Below, one piece after another: positions 8,029 through 16,677 of a DNA stretch of 64,000 nucleotides. The stretch is from Cupriavidus gilardii. Its GTDB lineage: Bacteria; Pseudomonadota; Gammaproteobacteria; Burkholderiales; Burkholderiaceae. Position numbers and translations under genes: made by a program. Where the stretch lies: the NCBI RefSeq assembly GCF_008801915.1, contig NZ_VZOV01000004.1, positions 186,001 through 250,000 on the forward strand, written 5' to 3'. Each line of letters starts with the position of its first letter. Positions within the stretch are counted from its first letter, which is position 1. The notes under the pieces were generated by a model. It searched no databases, was not told the DNA's origin, and saw only the letters and a list, made by a program, of their open reading frames with translations.

Positions 8029-11000
8029 ATGACCTACGGCTCGCGTGCCAATGCGGCAGCGGCGACGGCCACGGCTTGTGGCGGGCAGGGGTGCCCGTCC
8101 TGTGTGAAGACCGGGTTGCCGGTGTTGCTGGTGCGGCCGGGGTTGGCCGACGCGGCATATGCCAACGCACGCAGGAAATACGTCGAGCCTCTTTTAAAGG
8201 GCGTGGCGGATCAGAAACTCACCGCGTCCGGTTATGTCATGCGAACGCTGCGCAAGGGCTACCTTCATGCGTACTATGAGCATCCTCATACGCCGGAACT
8301 GAAGCAGCAAGGTGGTTGGCAACTGTTCCATGTCGACGAGGGCGGATATCTGACGCCGGTCGCCCTGGCGGCAGCCGGCGAGGATCCGAAGGCGTTTTAC
8401 TGCAAGCGGACCGAGGCGTACGCCATCGCCATGCTGTTCGTCATTCCAGACGCCGCCAATACACAGCGCGTGTGGGTCGGCTTCAGCGACCATCCGTGGA
8501 GCGAGCCCGTACGCAAGCGCTATGCCGCGAATGAAAGCCTGCGTAGCAAGCGCATGGCATGCATTGACGCAAAGGCGGGAAGGGCTGAACGTTCGCTGCC
8601 CATGTCGGTGCTCAACATCGAGGAATGCGTCGCCGACTATAAGCCCAAGCTCGCGCAGACACACCCCGAGGCATTGCGCGGAAATCCGTTTCAGGGGCAT
8701 CAGCTGACGGAGGAGCAGCCACAAACCAAGGACGACAAACAAAAAAAGAAAGACCAGCCGCACATACTCGACGACGAGCCCCCAAAGAAACGCCGGGAAT
8801 GGGCGTCGCACTTGATGGCCGAAGCCCGCAAGCTTGTGGCGGCCGATCCGTCCAAAAAGTTCACCGACGCCAATCTGATGATTGTTAGCGTGCCCGATCC
8901 TGTTGGCGTGACGACTGAGGCAGCACAACGGAGGCTGACGCTTTGCAATGATGCTGCCCGTTTGCTGGAGAAGAAGGGCCCCGACTGCTTGCCATCGGCA
9001 CTCCAGATCGAGGGCATGCTAAAAATCATCGAGCAAAATGGTGCGGATAGGAGGAAAACCAACGCAGGTTTCGCGCATTTGCAGGGTAAGGCCGTGACCC
9101 GAAAGCAGTTCGATACGATGATGGCTAGTAAGCAATTACCGGCCGATGCTCGGTTCCGTCCGGGGCTCGTAAAAGGGTCACCCAACCCTAATCATTGGTA
9201 TCCCGATAATTTGAATGGAACCATTGATATCCCGAGTGCCAAGGAAATCGATTACCAGACGAACGACCTGGTCGGGGACGTCCTTGACAAATTGCAGGGA
9301 GGGCGCAAGGCACCAAAACACAGGGAGTTTCTGCAGACGTATTACCAAACCGTCGCAGATGACGAAAAGCAGCTCGCGCGTGTCGAGGAAGACTATCTTG
9401 CATGGTTACGCAGCGATGCCAGGAAGTTTGTCACAAAGAATGATTTCGATACCGCAAACGAAACGGATGGCCTTTTCTATGCCAGATGCATCTGCAAATT
9501 GACGCTTGGTGGTCCCTTGACAAAGAAAGGGCAGGAAGCGTTCGAGGGGTTCTTGACGCTGCCCGCAGCCAACGATGAAGCCCTGCTGTGGAAAGCCCTC
9601 CTCGGAAATCAGATGACCTTCGCGAAATGGGTAGATGATCCAAATCAGTGGTCTAAGGGGTTTGATGCCATCAAAACGCTGGCAGATCTCTCCCCTGGTC
9701 GGAAGTTCGCGGCATTGATGCAAGAGACTGTACAGGATTTACTTCCAGTCGTCGGTGCAGTGTCGGCTGGCTTGGATAGGGCACGAAATCTGCCTGAACA
9801 GCTTCGGTACAAACTGAAGTTGGCGACGATGGCTTTGATGATCAAGTCCGAGCCTTCGCACATCACGCTGGTGCGGGTAAGGGTGACGTTGAGCGAAGCG
9901 ACGGCGCTATGGCACAGCATGAAGGGGGAGATTCGGCAAGCGGTGGCTGCTACAGCAAAGTCGGCCGAACGGAAGGTCGAGAGCCTTGTACTGAACGGAG
10001 CCACGGCCCTGGAGATGAACGGCGCACCGGTTGCCGCAATGGGGATGGTCGACGTGTACCTTATCGCGAAAGGAGCACCGGAGGATGTGTTTCGGGGCGC
10101 GAAAGAAGCCGGTGCCGCCGTTGGAAAGTATGTCGTACGGCCAGCCGAAGTCTATGGTAACAAGCTGGCTCAATGGACCATGAGCCTGGACTTCTCTGGG
10201 CTCACCAAGGTCGCGCGCGACTATATGGCGGCACTTCGGACAAAAACCGGTGTGCTTGCAACCGGGTCCGGCGTATTACAAGTCTTGGTAGTCGCAAAGA
10301 CATGGGGCGACTACTCAAAGGGTAATAGCAGCGAACGTCAGGATGGCGCTTTAGCACTATTGTCGGCCGGTCTCGGCATTGGTGCGGTATTCGCTGAGAT
10401 CGGGGTGGCAAAGCGAATACGACTCCATGTTGCTACAGAAGGGTTGACCAAATTGGCCGGTATGCTCGGCGCCTTCACCACGGCGATCGACGCCGTTCAG
10501 GCATATATCAACATGGAGCGAGCTGGAAAAGATGGCGATGGAGATGCGCGGGCAGGGTACCGATTCCAGCTTGTCCTGTTTGGCGTTGCTTCAGGAGCTT
10601 TGGTCGCAGCGGCATTCGGATGGACGACGCCATTCTTAGGCCTGTCGGCCACGGGCTGGGGCCTGCTGTTGGTGGCTTTAGGTGTAATTGTTGGCTTCGT
10701 GATTCTGTTGATAAAGGACAGGCCACCAGAGAAATGGGCGGCGAAAACACTTTGGGGGAAGGCGTCGGATAAATGGGGTGGTTTTGAAAAAGAGTCGGTG
10801 GAAGCAAATAAGACGTTGCTTGGTTTGGAAGTGGATTTTTCGTATCGCCTGAATCTGCTCGAGAATATGGCAATATCAGCCGCATCGTCGCAGCTCGGGT
10901 TTGGCGGTTTGTCCACTCCTCAACATGCTGCACAAAGCTTTTCGCGCGAGGCTTGGCTGAGACTGAAAATTCCACTTCCGCTTGATCATAAGTTGCCATG

Positions 11001-11292
11001 GGAAGTCAGAATATATGGGTCTGGCAAGACCGGGGATTCCCTCGTCGCAGGCATTCGCCATTATGGTGAGGGACGGCACGGATGGCTCACGACGGGTGCG
11101 AAGAGCGGAGTTCAAGCGCCAAAACACGAGCCGACGGTAGACAAGGATTCAGGATATTCCAGTCACATTATCTCCGTTAAAGTCGACATGCTGGTGTACG
11201 ATTCGGCTTACGCAAGGGTGTCAATATTTGCACCGAATGCAGGCGCGGCAGGAGATGAGGTATTCATCGTGGACGAGGTTCTTCGAGATTAA
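8029..11292 (+). CDS. Large type VI secretion effector candidate, BTH_I2691/VasX-like, membrane-targeting
   Basis: A 1087-residue protein. The N-terminus has CPSC (C22, C25) followed by KTGLPVLLVRPG, then LRKGYLHAYYE (residues about 74-84), which resembles the R-x-G motif of MIX/VasX N-terminal domains but has His at the usual Tyr position. The middle is hydrophilic, with a Lys-rich stretch near 245. The C-terminal third has several hydrophobic segments (about 740-760, 770-795, 845-865, 870-895), suggesting a pore- or membrane-acting toxin like VasX. ATG 8029 is preferred because AGAAGGA sits six bases upstream; ATG 8011, six codons earlier, lacks a good site. Base composition becomes AT-richer toward the 3' end, a sign of acquired cargo. 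Toxicity is inferred. Confidence 0.8.
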   Translation: MTYGSRANAAAATATACGGQGCPSCVKTGLPVLLVRPGLADAAYANARRKYVEPLLKGVADQKLTASGYVMRTLRKGYLHAYYEHPHTPELKQQGGWQLFHVDEGGYLTPVALAAAGEDPKAFYCKRTEAYAIAMLFVIPDAANTQRVWVGFSDHPWSEPVRKRYAANESLRSKRMACIDAKAGRAERSLPMSVLNIEECVADYKPKLAQTHPEALRGNPFQGHQLTEEQPQTKDDKQKKKDQPHILDDEPPKKRREWASHLMAEARKLVAADPSKKFTDANLMIVSVPDPVGVTTEAAQRRLTLCNDAARLLEKKGPDCLPSALQIEGMLKIIEQNGADRRKTNAGFAHLQGKAVTRKQFDTMMASKQLPADARFRPGLVKGSPNPNHWYPDNLNGTIDIPSAKEIDYQTNDLVGDVLDKLQGGRKAPKHREFLQTYYQTVADDEKQLARVEEDYLAWLRSDARKFVTKNDFDTANETDGLFYARCICKLTLGGPLTKKGQEAFEGFLTLPAANDEALLWKALLGNQMTFAKWVDDPNQWSKGFDAIKTLADLSPGRKFAALMQETVQDLLPVVGAVSAGLDRARNLPEQLRYKLKLATMALMIKSEPSHITLVRVRVTLSEATALWHSMKGEIRQAVAATAKSAERKVESLVLNGATALEMNGAPVAAMGMVDVYLIAKGAPEDVFRGAKEAGAAVGKYVVRPAEVYGNKLAQWTMSLDFSGLTKVARDYMAALRTKTGVLATGSGVLQVLVVAKTWGDYSKGNSSERQDGALALLSAGLGIGAVFAEIGVAKRIRLHVATEGLTKLAGMLGAFTTAIDAVQAYINMERAGKDGDGDARAGYRFQLVLFGVASGALVAAAFGWTTPFLGLSATGWGLLLVALGVIVGFVILLIKDRPPEKWAAKTLWGKASDKWGGFEKESVEANKTLLGLEVDFSYRLNLLENMAISAASSQLGFGGLSTPQHAAQSFSREAWLRLKIPLPLDHKLPWEVRIYGSGKTGDSLVAGIRHYGEGRHGWLTTGAKSGVQAPKHEPTVDKDSGYSSHIISVKVDMLVYDSAYARVSIFAPNAGAAGDEVFIVDEVLRD

Positions 11293-11295
11293 GTA

Positions 11296-12198
11296 ATGTT
11301 TGTGCACGACTTTGATAAAGAAATACTGCTGCCAGAATCTGGCGCATCAGAGCGTATCTTTGATATACCAGAAGAGCTGAAAAGGCGTGTGCCTTTTCTA
11401 AAAAACGCGCCCGTCCGAGGAGCACCTGCTTTAGGTAGCGGTCCCGTCAGCAAAGTAGCCAGGACCTACGACACGATCATCGGCGCCTACCCGAGTGCCC
11501 TGTTGGTGGGATCCCCAGCGGGCAGGTCAACGCGACAATTTTTTGTATGGCTCGGCATATTGATGGGGATGTTTTTATTTTTCCCAGTTGCATTTTCTCT
11601 CATTGGGGATTTTTATCATTTTGCGGCGGACGATATATCGCTATCGGATGTGATTGGTTCTTTGTTGTTTCTTTTCTTAATTGTGGTTGATTTTTTGTTT
11701 GTTGTTTGGTGCATTAATATTATTCGTTGGGCGCCGCCGGACTGGCCTATCATGTTTAATAGGCATACTCGGCAAGTATCATACTTCCAAGTTAGATTTC
11801 CAAATTTCCTTAGGTTCTGGCAGCCTGCGCCGGTCGATCTCATCGTCCGCTCTTGGGATGACGCGCACTTTCGAACCTATAAGGCCATCCAGTTTACGGG
11901 TGCGTTGTTTAGAGAGACGTCTGAAATTGCGATTCTGTGGGGTGATGAAGACAATCCTAGACGTCTCAAAGATGTCGTTCGATTGGGCGATACCTTTAAT
12001 GCAGGTGATGGACCTTGCATTCAAATTTGGGAGCATATCAGGCGGTATATGGAAGAAGGTGGCCCAGTTCTAAACGACGGAGAATCACTCCGTAAGCCGA
12101 CAAACAACAACCCACCACTGCGTTTCCCCAAGTATTTGGAGGAAGCGGCCGGCGGCGCTCCGCTATCCCCTGAGCAGATTGAAGGAAAGGGCCGTTGA
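11296..12198 (+). CDS. Two-helix membrane protein, probable immunity protein for the adjacent effector (DUF6708-like)
   Basis: A 300-residue protein starting three bases after the effector stop. It has a soluble N-terminal part, two strong transmembrane segments (about 82-108 and 115-145), then a cytosolic domain with a WPIMFNRHTRQVSYFQ strand region and a conserved-looking IAILWGDEDNPRRL. This architecture resembles the DUF6708 proteins I associate with BTH_I2691-type effectors; that family name is a tentative recall. Immunity proteins against membrane-acting toxins are usually membrane proteins encoded immediately downstream. The gene is strikingly AT-rich (11641-11700 has 18 G or C in 60 bases), unlike the rest of the window, supporting horizontal acquisition. 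Confidence 0.7.
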   Translation: MFVHDFDKEILLPESGASERIFDIPEELKRRVPFLKNAPVRGAPALGSGPVSKVARTYDTIIGAYPSALLVGSPAGRSTRQFFVWLGILMGMFLFFPVAFSLIGDFYHFAADDISLSDVIGSLLFLFLIVVDFLFVVWCINIIRWAPPDWPIMFNRHTRQVSYFQVRFPNFLRFWQPAPVDLIVRSWDDAHFRTYKAIQFTGALFRETSEIAILWGDEDNPRRLKDVVRLGDTFNAGDGPCIQIWEHIRRYMEEGGPVLNDGESLRKPTNNNPPLRFPKYLEEAAGGAPLSPEQIEGKGR

Positions 12199-12201
12199 TA
12201 C

Positions 12202-13065
12202 ATGGTCGACCACATCGACACTGGCCGCTCGACTCTCATTGCGGGATTGTTGCCGCTTATTCTCTGGGCCCCCAGCAGTGTCGCTGTAGTTGCGGCCGAT
12301 AGTCAGCCGAGCACTCTTGAGCTTGCAGCCAAGCGCGTCTCCGAAGCCGTCGCTACCGGCGAAGTGATCCCCGCCGCCAAGGGCACGCTGAAGCCGCAAG
12401 GCAACAAGGTTTCGCCCAAGCGCGCCGCCTGCCTGTCGGCCATGGAGCCGCGCACGGTAGCAAACCAAATCGGCTATCCCCTGGCAGAGGATTTTTCGAA
12501 GGAGGAATTCCTCGCGCTGAGGCGTTTCCTTGATACCCCGGTAGGCAAGCGCATCCAGCAGGCGCGAGCCGACCGGCTGTCGTCAGGCAATCTCGCTTTC
12601 CGGCTGACGCCCGAGGAATCTGCAGTCGTCGGCAAGGCTCTGCCGGCGCCGCTGGCGGCCAAGTGGTCGGCCGGCGCGGCCACCCAGCCGCACACGCTGC
12701 AGGCGATGCGCAAGGTGTTCGAGGAGCAGCAGGCGATCTGCCGCAACGAGGAAACTTCACCGCGGCCGGCCGCATCTGCGCCGGTCAACTATCGGGAAGG
12801 GCTGCCGCCCAATGTCGGCTGCTCGCAGCCGCGGCTGACCCTGGTCAGCGAGCTGCCCGACAAGCCGGTATCGGTGACGGTGCGCGTGTGGATCGGTGAG
12901 GATGGTTCGGTGGCCCGGACCGCGCTGGAAAAGCCGTCGGGATTCCAGCCGGTGGACAACGCGGCGCGCAGGGCGATGAGCGCGATGCGTTGTTCGGTGC
13001 GCGGTAGCGGTGCCCTTGTACCGTTCACGACGACGCAATCGTTTGTCGTACAGGCAGGAGGGTAG
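12202..13065 (+). CDS. Exported protein with TonB C-terminal-like domain
   Basis: A 287-residue protein whose start lies three bases after the stop of the preceding gene. A hydrophobic N-terminal segment (about 10-32, ending in AVVAADS) looks like a signal peptide. Residues about 75-140 contain FLALRRFLDTPVGKRIQQA, similar to DUF2059-type helical repeats. Residues about 200-287 fit a TonB-C fold (VSVTVRVWIGEDGSVARTALEKPSGFQPVDNAARRAM). It lacks the long Pro/Lys linker of classical TonB, so it is more likely a periplasmic protein sharing the fold. The C-terminal two thirds have normal high GC, unlike the preceding gene. Its role near the T6SS cargo is unknown. Confidence 0.7.
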   Translation: MVDHIDTGRSTLIAGLLPLILWAPSSVAVVAADSQPSTLELAAKRVSEAVATGEVIPAAKGTLKPQGNKVSPKRAACLSAMEPRTVANQIGYPLAEDFSKEEFLALRRFLDTPVGKRIQQARADRLSSGNLAFRLTPEESAVVGKALPAPLAAKWSAGAATQPHTLQAMRKVFEEQQAICRNEETSPRPAASAPVNYREGLPPNVGCSQPRLTLVSELPDKPVSVTVRVWIGEDGSVARTALEKPSGFQPVDNAARRAMSAMRCSVRGSGALVPFTTTQSFVVQAGG

Positions 13066-13100
13066 GCCGGAGCGTACGGCCGCCAGCGAGGGCGCCGGCC

Positions 13101-14015
13101 CTACAACGTCGTCCTCTTCCCCTCCCGATCCACTTCATACACCTTGTGCTCGCCAAGCCGGCGTTTCAACCACAGCCCTGCCTTGCCGAGCACATGCGCC
13201 TTCGCCCAGATCAGATCCACGCCGACCAGCCAGTCGGTGTACGGATAAGCGGTCAGTGGTAGTTCCACCAGTTCGCCTGACGCCAATTCGGACAGAATCA
13301 GTTGCCGCGGCAGCGTGGTCCATCCGAGGCCCGTGCGCGCCAGTTCAAGCAGCGCGGCATAGCTCTCCGCCTGCCAGCAGCGCGTCGCGTCGAGGTATTC
13401 GCTGCTCGGCAGCTTGTGGTTGTGGCCGCTGAAGACGAGCCGCCGGTGCGCGCGCAGGTCGGCGAAATCGACGCGCTTCAGCTTCGACAGCGGATGGTCG
13501 CGGTGGGCGACATGCGACAGGATCAGCTTGCCCATCTGGGCAAAGCCGAGATCGCGCGGGTAGGCCGGCTGCGAGAACGCGATGCCCAGGTCCGCTTCGC
13601 CGCGCGCGAGCAGTTCGGCCACATCGCCATGCAGCGGATGCCGGATCTGCAGGTCGACATGCGGAAAGCGCTCGGCGAAGTCCCGTAGCGGCGGCATCAG
13701 GGTGGAGTAGGGGACCTCGATCGCCAGCGTCAGCGCCGGCTCGACGCGTTCGCCGAGCTCGTTGGCATGCGCTTCCAGTTGAAGGCAGCGCTCCAGCACC
13801 AGTTCGGCTTCGTTGCGCAGCTTTTCTCCGGCCGGCGTCAGCGTCGACGCCTTGCCGCCGCGTTCGAACAGCACCAGGCCGAGGTCGGCCTCCAGATTGG
13901 CGATCGCGGTGCTGACCGCGGACTGCGTCTTGCGCAGTTGCCGGGCCGCGGCCGAGAACGAGCCGGTGCTGGCCACCAGGGTGAACATTTCCAGCTGATC
14001 GAGCGAATAGCGCAT
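13101..14015 (-). CDS. LysR-family transcriptional regulator
   Basis: A 304-residue LysR protein. It has an N-terminal winged helix-turn-helix (about 1-60: LDQLEMFTLVASTGSFSAAARQL, then QSAVSTAIANLEADLGLVLFERG) and a C-terminal inducer domain. ATG 14015 is preferred over upstream in-frame codons because MRYSLDQLEMF is the normal family beginning and a GGAG-type site precedes it. It is transcribed away from the permease and deaminase genes with a 149-base shared upstream region, the standard layout for a LysR regulator and its target. Control of those genes, and purines or pyrimidines as effector, are inferences. Confidence 0.93.
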   Translation of the reverse strand: MRYSLDQLEMFTLVASTGSFSAAARQLRKTQSAVSTAIANLEADLGLVLFERGGKASTLTPAGEKLRNEAELVLERCLQLEAHANELGERVEPALTLAIEVPYSTLMPPLRDFAERFPHVDLQIRHPLHGDVAELLARGEADLGIAFSQPAYPRDLGFAQMGKLILSHVAHRDHPLSKLKRVDFADLRAHRRLVFSGHNHKLPSSEYLDATRCWQAESYAALLELARTGLGWTTLPRQLILSELASGELVELPLTAYPYTDWLVGVDLIWAKAHVLGKAGLWLKRRLGEHKVYEVDREGKRTTL

Positions 14016-14056
14016 CGCTGCCTGACTCCTGCCCGTCAAAAAACTGCCTATCAAAA

Positions 14057-14076
14057 AAATCGATGGCTGCCGATTT
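14057..14076. promoter_or_regulatory. Inverted repeat in the LysR/permease divergent region
   Basis: AAATCG and CGATTT arms are separated by eight bases. The element sits between the divergent lysR and permease starts, about 40 bases from lysR and 90 from the permease. Size and position suit a LysR-family operator; binding is not shown. Confidence 0.4.
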
Positions 14077-14164
14077 GGCCCGCCGCGCAAACCCGCCGGA
14101 TTATGGCGCACCGATCCGGCCGGCGCAAAAGCGCGGGACCACAGACCAGACGGAGGAGACCACG

Positions 14165-15607
14165 ATGCATTCGCAGCAGCAGGCGGGACCAGAACCGATG
14201 CCGCAGGAGCCGGCCGCTCACTCGGCCGCTCATTCGGCCTATCAATCGGCCAACCACCCGGACGTCCGCCCGGCCGTCCATCCGGTCGATCAACGATTGC
14301 CAGTGCGGCAGCTGGCCAGCTTCGGCCTGCAGCACGTGCTGGTGATGTACGCGGGCGCCGTCGCGGTGCCGTTGATTCTTGGCAGCGCGCTGGGCTTGAC
14401 CCAGCAGCAGATGGTCACGCTGATCAATGCCAACCTGCTGACCTCGGGCGTCGCGACGCTGATCCAGACGTTGGGTTTCTGGCGTTTTGGCGCACGCCTG
14501 CCGCTGATCCAGGGTTGTTCGTTTATCGCGATCGCGCCGATGATCCTGATCGGCCAGCAATACGGGCTCAGCCATGTGTTCGGTGCCGTCATTGCCGCCG
14601 GCGCGCTGACCATCGCGATTGCACCGCTGTTCAGCCGGCTGCTGCGCTGGTTTCCGCCGGTGGTGATCGGCAGTCTGATCGTGATCATCGGCGTCACGCC
14701 GATGCCCGCAGCGGCGATCTGGCTGGGCGGCGGCAATCCCGCGGCACCGGACTTTGGCGCGGCGCCGAACCTGCTGCTCGGCCTGGCGACGATCGCCATC
14801 ACGCTGTTCGTCTATGCGCGCTTCTCCGGCTTCATCGGCAATCTGTCGGTGCTGATCGGCCTGCTGGCCGGCACGGCGGTCGCGATGGCGTGCGGCATGA
14901 CGAGCTTCGACGCGGTCGGGCGCGCCGCCTGGTTCGAGATCAGCCCGCCGTTCGCGTTCGGCGCCCCGTCCTTCGCACCGGTGCCGACGCTGGTGATGCT
15001 GCTGGCGATGCTGGTGATCATGGCCGAGACCACCGGCAATGTACTGGCGATCGGCACCATCGTCGGCCGGCCCTCGACGCAGCGCACGCTCGGCGATGCC
15101 TTCCGCGCCGATGGACTGTCGACGATGCTCGGCGGCGTCTTCAACAGCTTTCCCTATAACGCGTTCACGCAGAACACCGGGCTCATCGCGCTTTCGAACG
15201 TCAAGAGTCGCTATGTCGTCGCCTCGGCGGGCGCGATCATGGTGCTGATGGGCCTGTTCCCCAAGCTTGGCGCGTTGATTGCATCGGTACCGCGGCCGGT
15301 GCTGGGCGGCTGCGCGATCGTGATGTTCGGCATGACGACGGTCGCCGGTATCCAGGAGCTGTCGCGGGTGAAGTTCGACGGCACGCGCAACGCGATCATC
15401 GTCGCGGTGTCGGTCAGCGTGGGCGTATTGCCGATGTCGCTGCCGGCGCTGTTCCAGCGCGTCGAAGGGCCGCTGAAGCTGGTGCTCGACAGCGGCATTT
15501 TCCTCGGCGCCATCACGGCCGTGCTGCTGAACCTGTTGCTCAATCGTGGGACATCGCAGGCCGCGGTGACCGACAGCGAGCATGCCGTCGCCCCGGGCCA
15601 GTCCTGA
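14165..15607 (+). CDS. NCS2-family xanthine/uracil permease
   Basis: A 480-residue inner-membrane nucleobase:cation symporter of the NCS2 (UraA/XanQ/UacT) family. After a hydrophilic N-terminal tail it has about twelve hydrophobic segments. Family features include LASFGLQHVLVMYAGAVAVP, GCSFIAIAPMI and MAETTGNVLAIG, followed by FNSFPYNAFTQNTGLIAL. ATG 14165 has a GGAGGAG ribosome site. The first 55 residues are unusual, with four-residue AHSA/NHPD-type repeats encoded by a 12-bp tandem repeat. A nucleoside deaminase follows after 84 bases, suggesting import and deamination of a purine base. The exact substrate (urate, xanthine or uracil) cannot be read from sequence. Confidence 0.92.
   Translation: MHSQQQAGPEPMPQEPAAHSAAHSAYQSANHPDVRPAVHPVDQRLPVRQLASFGLQHVLVMYAGAVAVPLILGSALGLTQQQMVTLINANLLTSGVATLIQTLGFWRFGARLPLIQGCSFIAIAPMILIGQQYGLSHVFGAVIAAGALTIAIAPLFSRLLRWFPPVVIGSLIVIIGVTPMPAAAIWLGGGNPAAPDFGAAPNLLLGLATIAITLFVYARFSGFIGNLSVLIGLLAGTAVAMACGMTSFDAVGRAAWFEISPPFAFGAPSFAPVPTLVMLLAMLVIMAETTGNVLAIGTIVGRPSTQRTLGDAFRADGLSTMLGGVFNSFPYNAFTQNTGLIALSNVKSRYVVASAGAIMVLMGLFPKLGALIASVPRPVLGGCAIVMFGMTTVAGIQELSRVKFDGTRNAIIVAVSVSVGVLPMSLPALFQRVEGPLKLVLDSGIFLGAITAVLLNLLLNRGTSQAAVTDSEHAVAPGQS
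14216..14287 (+). repeat. Six degenerate 12-bp repeats in the permease N-terminal tail
   Basis: Units run gctcactcggcc, gctcattcggcc, tatcaatcggcc, aaccacccggac, gtccgcccggcc, gtccatccggtc. They are in frame and encode AHSA, AHSA, YQSA, NHPD, VRPA and VHPV just before the first membrane helix. Confidence 0.75.
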
Positions 15608-15691
15608 TCCCACGCGGCCATGCCGGCCGCAATCTATTTGAATCGAATCGAATCGCGCCATCACGCGCATCTTTGCCAGGAGAATCGTCCG

Positions 15692-16210
15692 ATGCCAGCC
15701 ATCGACACCCAGACCCGTACCACCACCTCCACGCTGTCCGAACTGGACCTGCGGCTGCTGCGCGAGTCAATCGCGCTGGCCGAGCAATCGAAGCAGAACG
15801 GCCGCCATCCCTTCGCGGCGATCGTGGCGGACGAGCACGGCAATATCGTCGCCTCGGCCGGCAACAACTCGATGCCGCCGCAGGGTGATCCGACCCAGCA
15901 TGCGGAGCTGGCCGCAGCGGCGCTGGCCGCCAAGCGCCTGAGTCCGGAACAGTTGGCACGCTGCACGCTGTACACCAGCGCCGAACCCTGCTGCATGTGC
16001 GCCGGCGCGATCTACTGGTGCAATATCGGCCGCGTGGTCTATGCGCTGTCGGAGCACACCTTGCTCGGGCTGACCGGCGACCATCCGGAGAATCCGACTT
16101 TCTCGCTGCCTTGCCGCGAAGTCTTCGCGCGGGGACAGCGCCAGATCGAGGTGCACGGTCCGATGCTGGAAGACGAGGCGGCCCAGTCCCATACTGGGTT
16201 CTGGAAGTAA
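15692..16210 (+). CDS. Nucleoside/guanine deaminase (CMP/dCMP deaminase fold)
   Basis: A 172-residue zinc-dependent deaminase. QHAELAAAA supplies the zinc-binding His and catalytic Glu, and SAEPCCMCAGAIYW supplies the two cysteine ligands of the PCxxC motif. Length, the C-terminal TGFWK and the overall pattern resemble the small GuaD-like guanine deaminases rather than tRNA adenosine deaminase TadA. The start at 15692 follows CCAGGAGA; an upstream in-frame ATG at 15620 gives a non-conserved tail. It is probably co-transcribed with the NCS2 permease and would deaminate the imported or salvaged base. Substrate is inferred from context. Confidence 0.85.
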   Translation: MPAIDTQTRTTTSTLSELDLRLLRESIALAEQSKQNGRHPFAAIVADEHGNIVASAGNNSMPPQGDPTQHAELAAAALAAKRLSPEQLARCTLYTSAEPCCMCAGAIYWCNIGRVVYALSEHTLLGLTGDHPENPTFSLPCREVFARGQRQIEVHGPMLEDEAAQSHTGFWK

Positions 16211-16270
16211 GGCGGGGCAGGGGCCTCGCGCTTGCGACGCGTTTCGTCGCCGATGTCAGCGGGAGGCACC

Positions 16271-16645
16271 ATGCCGGAACAACTGACCAAGCATCCCGAC
16301 GTCACCCTGCAGGTGCTCAAGAGCGCCGGCGCACGGTGTGGCACGGGAGAAACCCCACAGATCCTGAAGGCTTGCCCGGCCGAGCGCTTCTGTCAGTTGC
16401 CGGGCGGCGAGATCTGCGTGTTCGGGCTGCCCGATGCGGCCCGGATGACGCAGATCACGAAAGCCGATTGGCAGGCGCTGACCGCGACGATGGCCGGCGT
16501 GACGCCGACCGCCGCCCCCGGGTCGTCGACGGCGCCCGCTACGGCGCCACCGATGGCAGCGTCATGGCTGTGGATCGTGGTCGCCCTCGTGGTCGGCCTG
16601 ATCCTGGGCGCGGTGCTGGCCCGCCGTCGCCGGCCGCCGCCCTGA
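16271..16645 (+). CDS. Small membrane-anchored protein of unknown function
   Basis: A 124-residue protein. The N-terminal 75 residues are soluble and contain three cysteines (ARCGTGETPQILKACPAERFC) and GGEICVFGL. A Pro/Ala/Thr-rich linker leads to one C-terminal transmembrane helix (about 97-116) ending in an arginine cluster (RRRRPPP), so the tail anchor has a short positive cytoplasmic end. A GGGAGG site precedes ATG 16271. I do not recognise the soluble part. The cysteines could form disulfides if it faces the periplasm, which the positive C-terminus would favour. It may be cotranscribed with the deaminase 60 bases upstream. Confidence 0.65.
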   Translation: MPEQLTKHPDVTLQVLKSAGARCGTGETPQILKACPAERFCQLPGGEICVFGLPDAARMTQITKADWQALTATMAGVTPTAAPGSSTAPATAPPMAASWLWIVVALVVGLILGAVLARRRRPPP

Positions 16646-16677
16646 GCAGCGGTGGCCGGCGACGGCGCACGGGCTCA

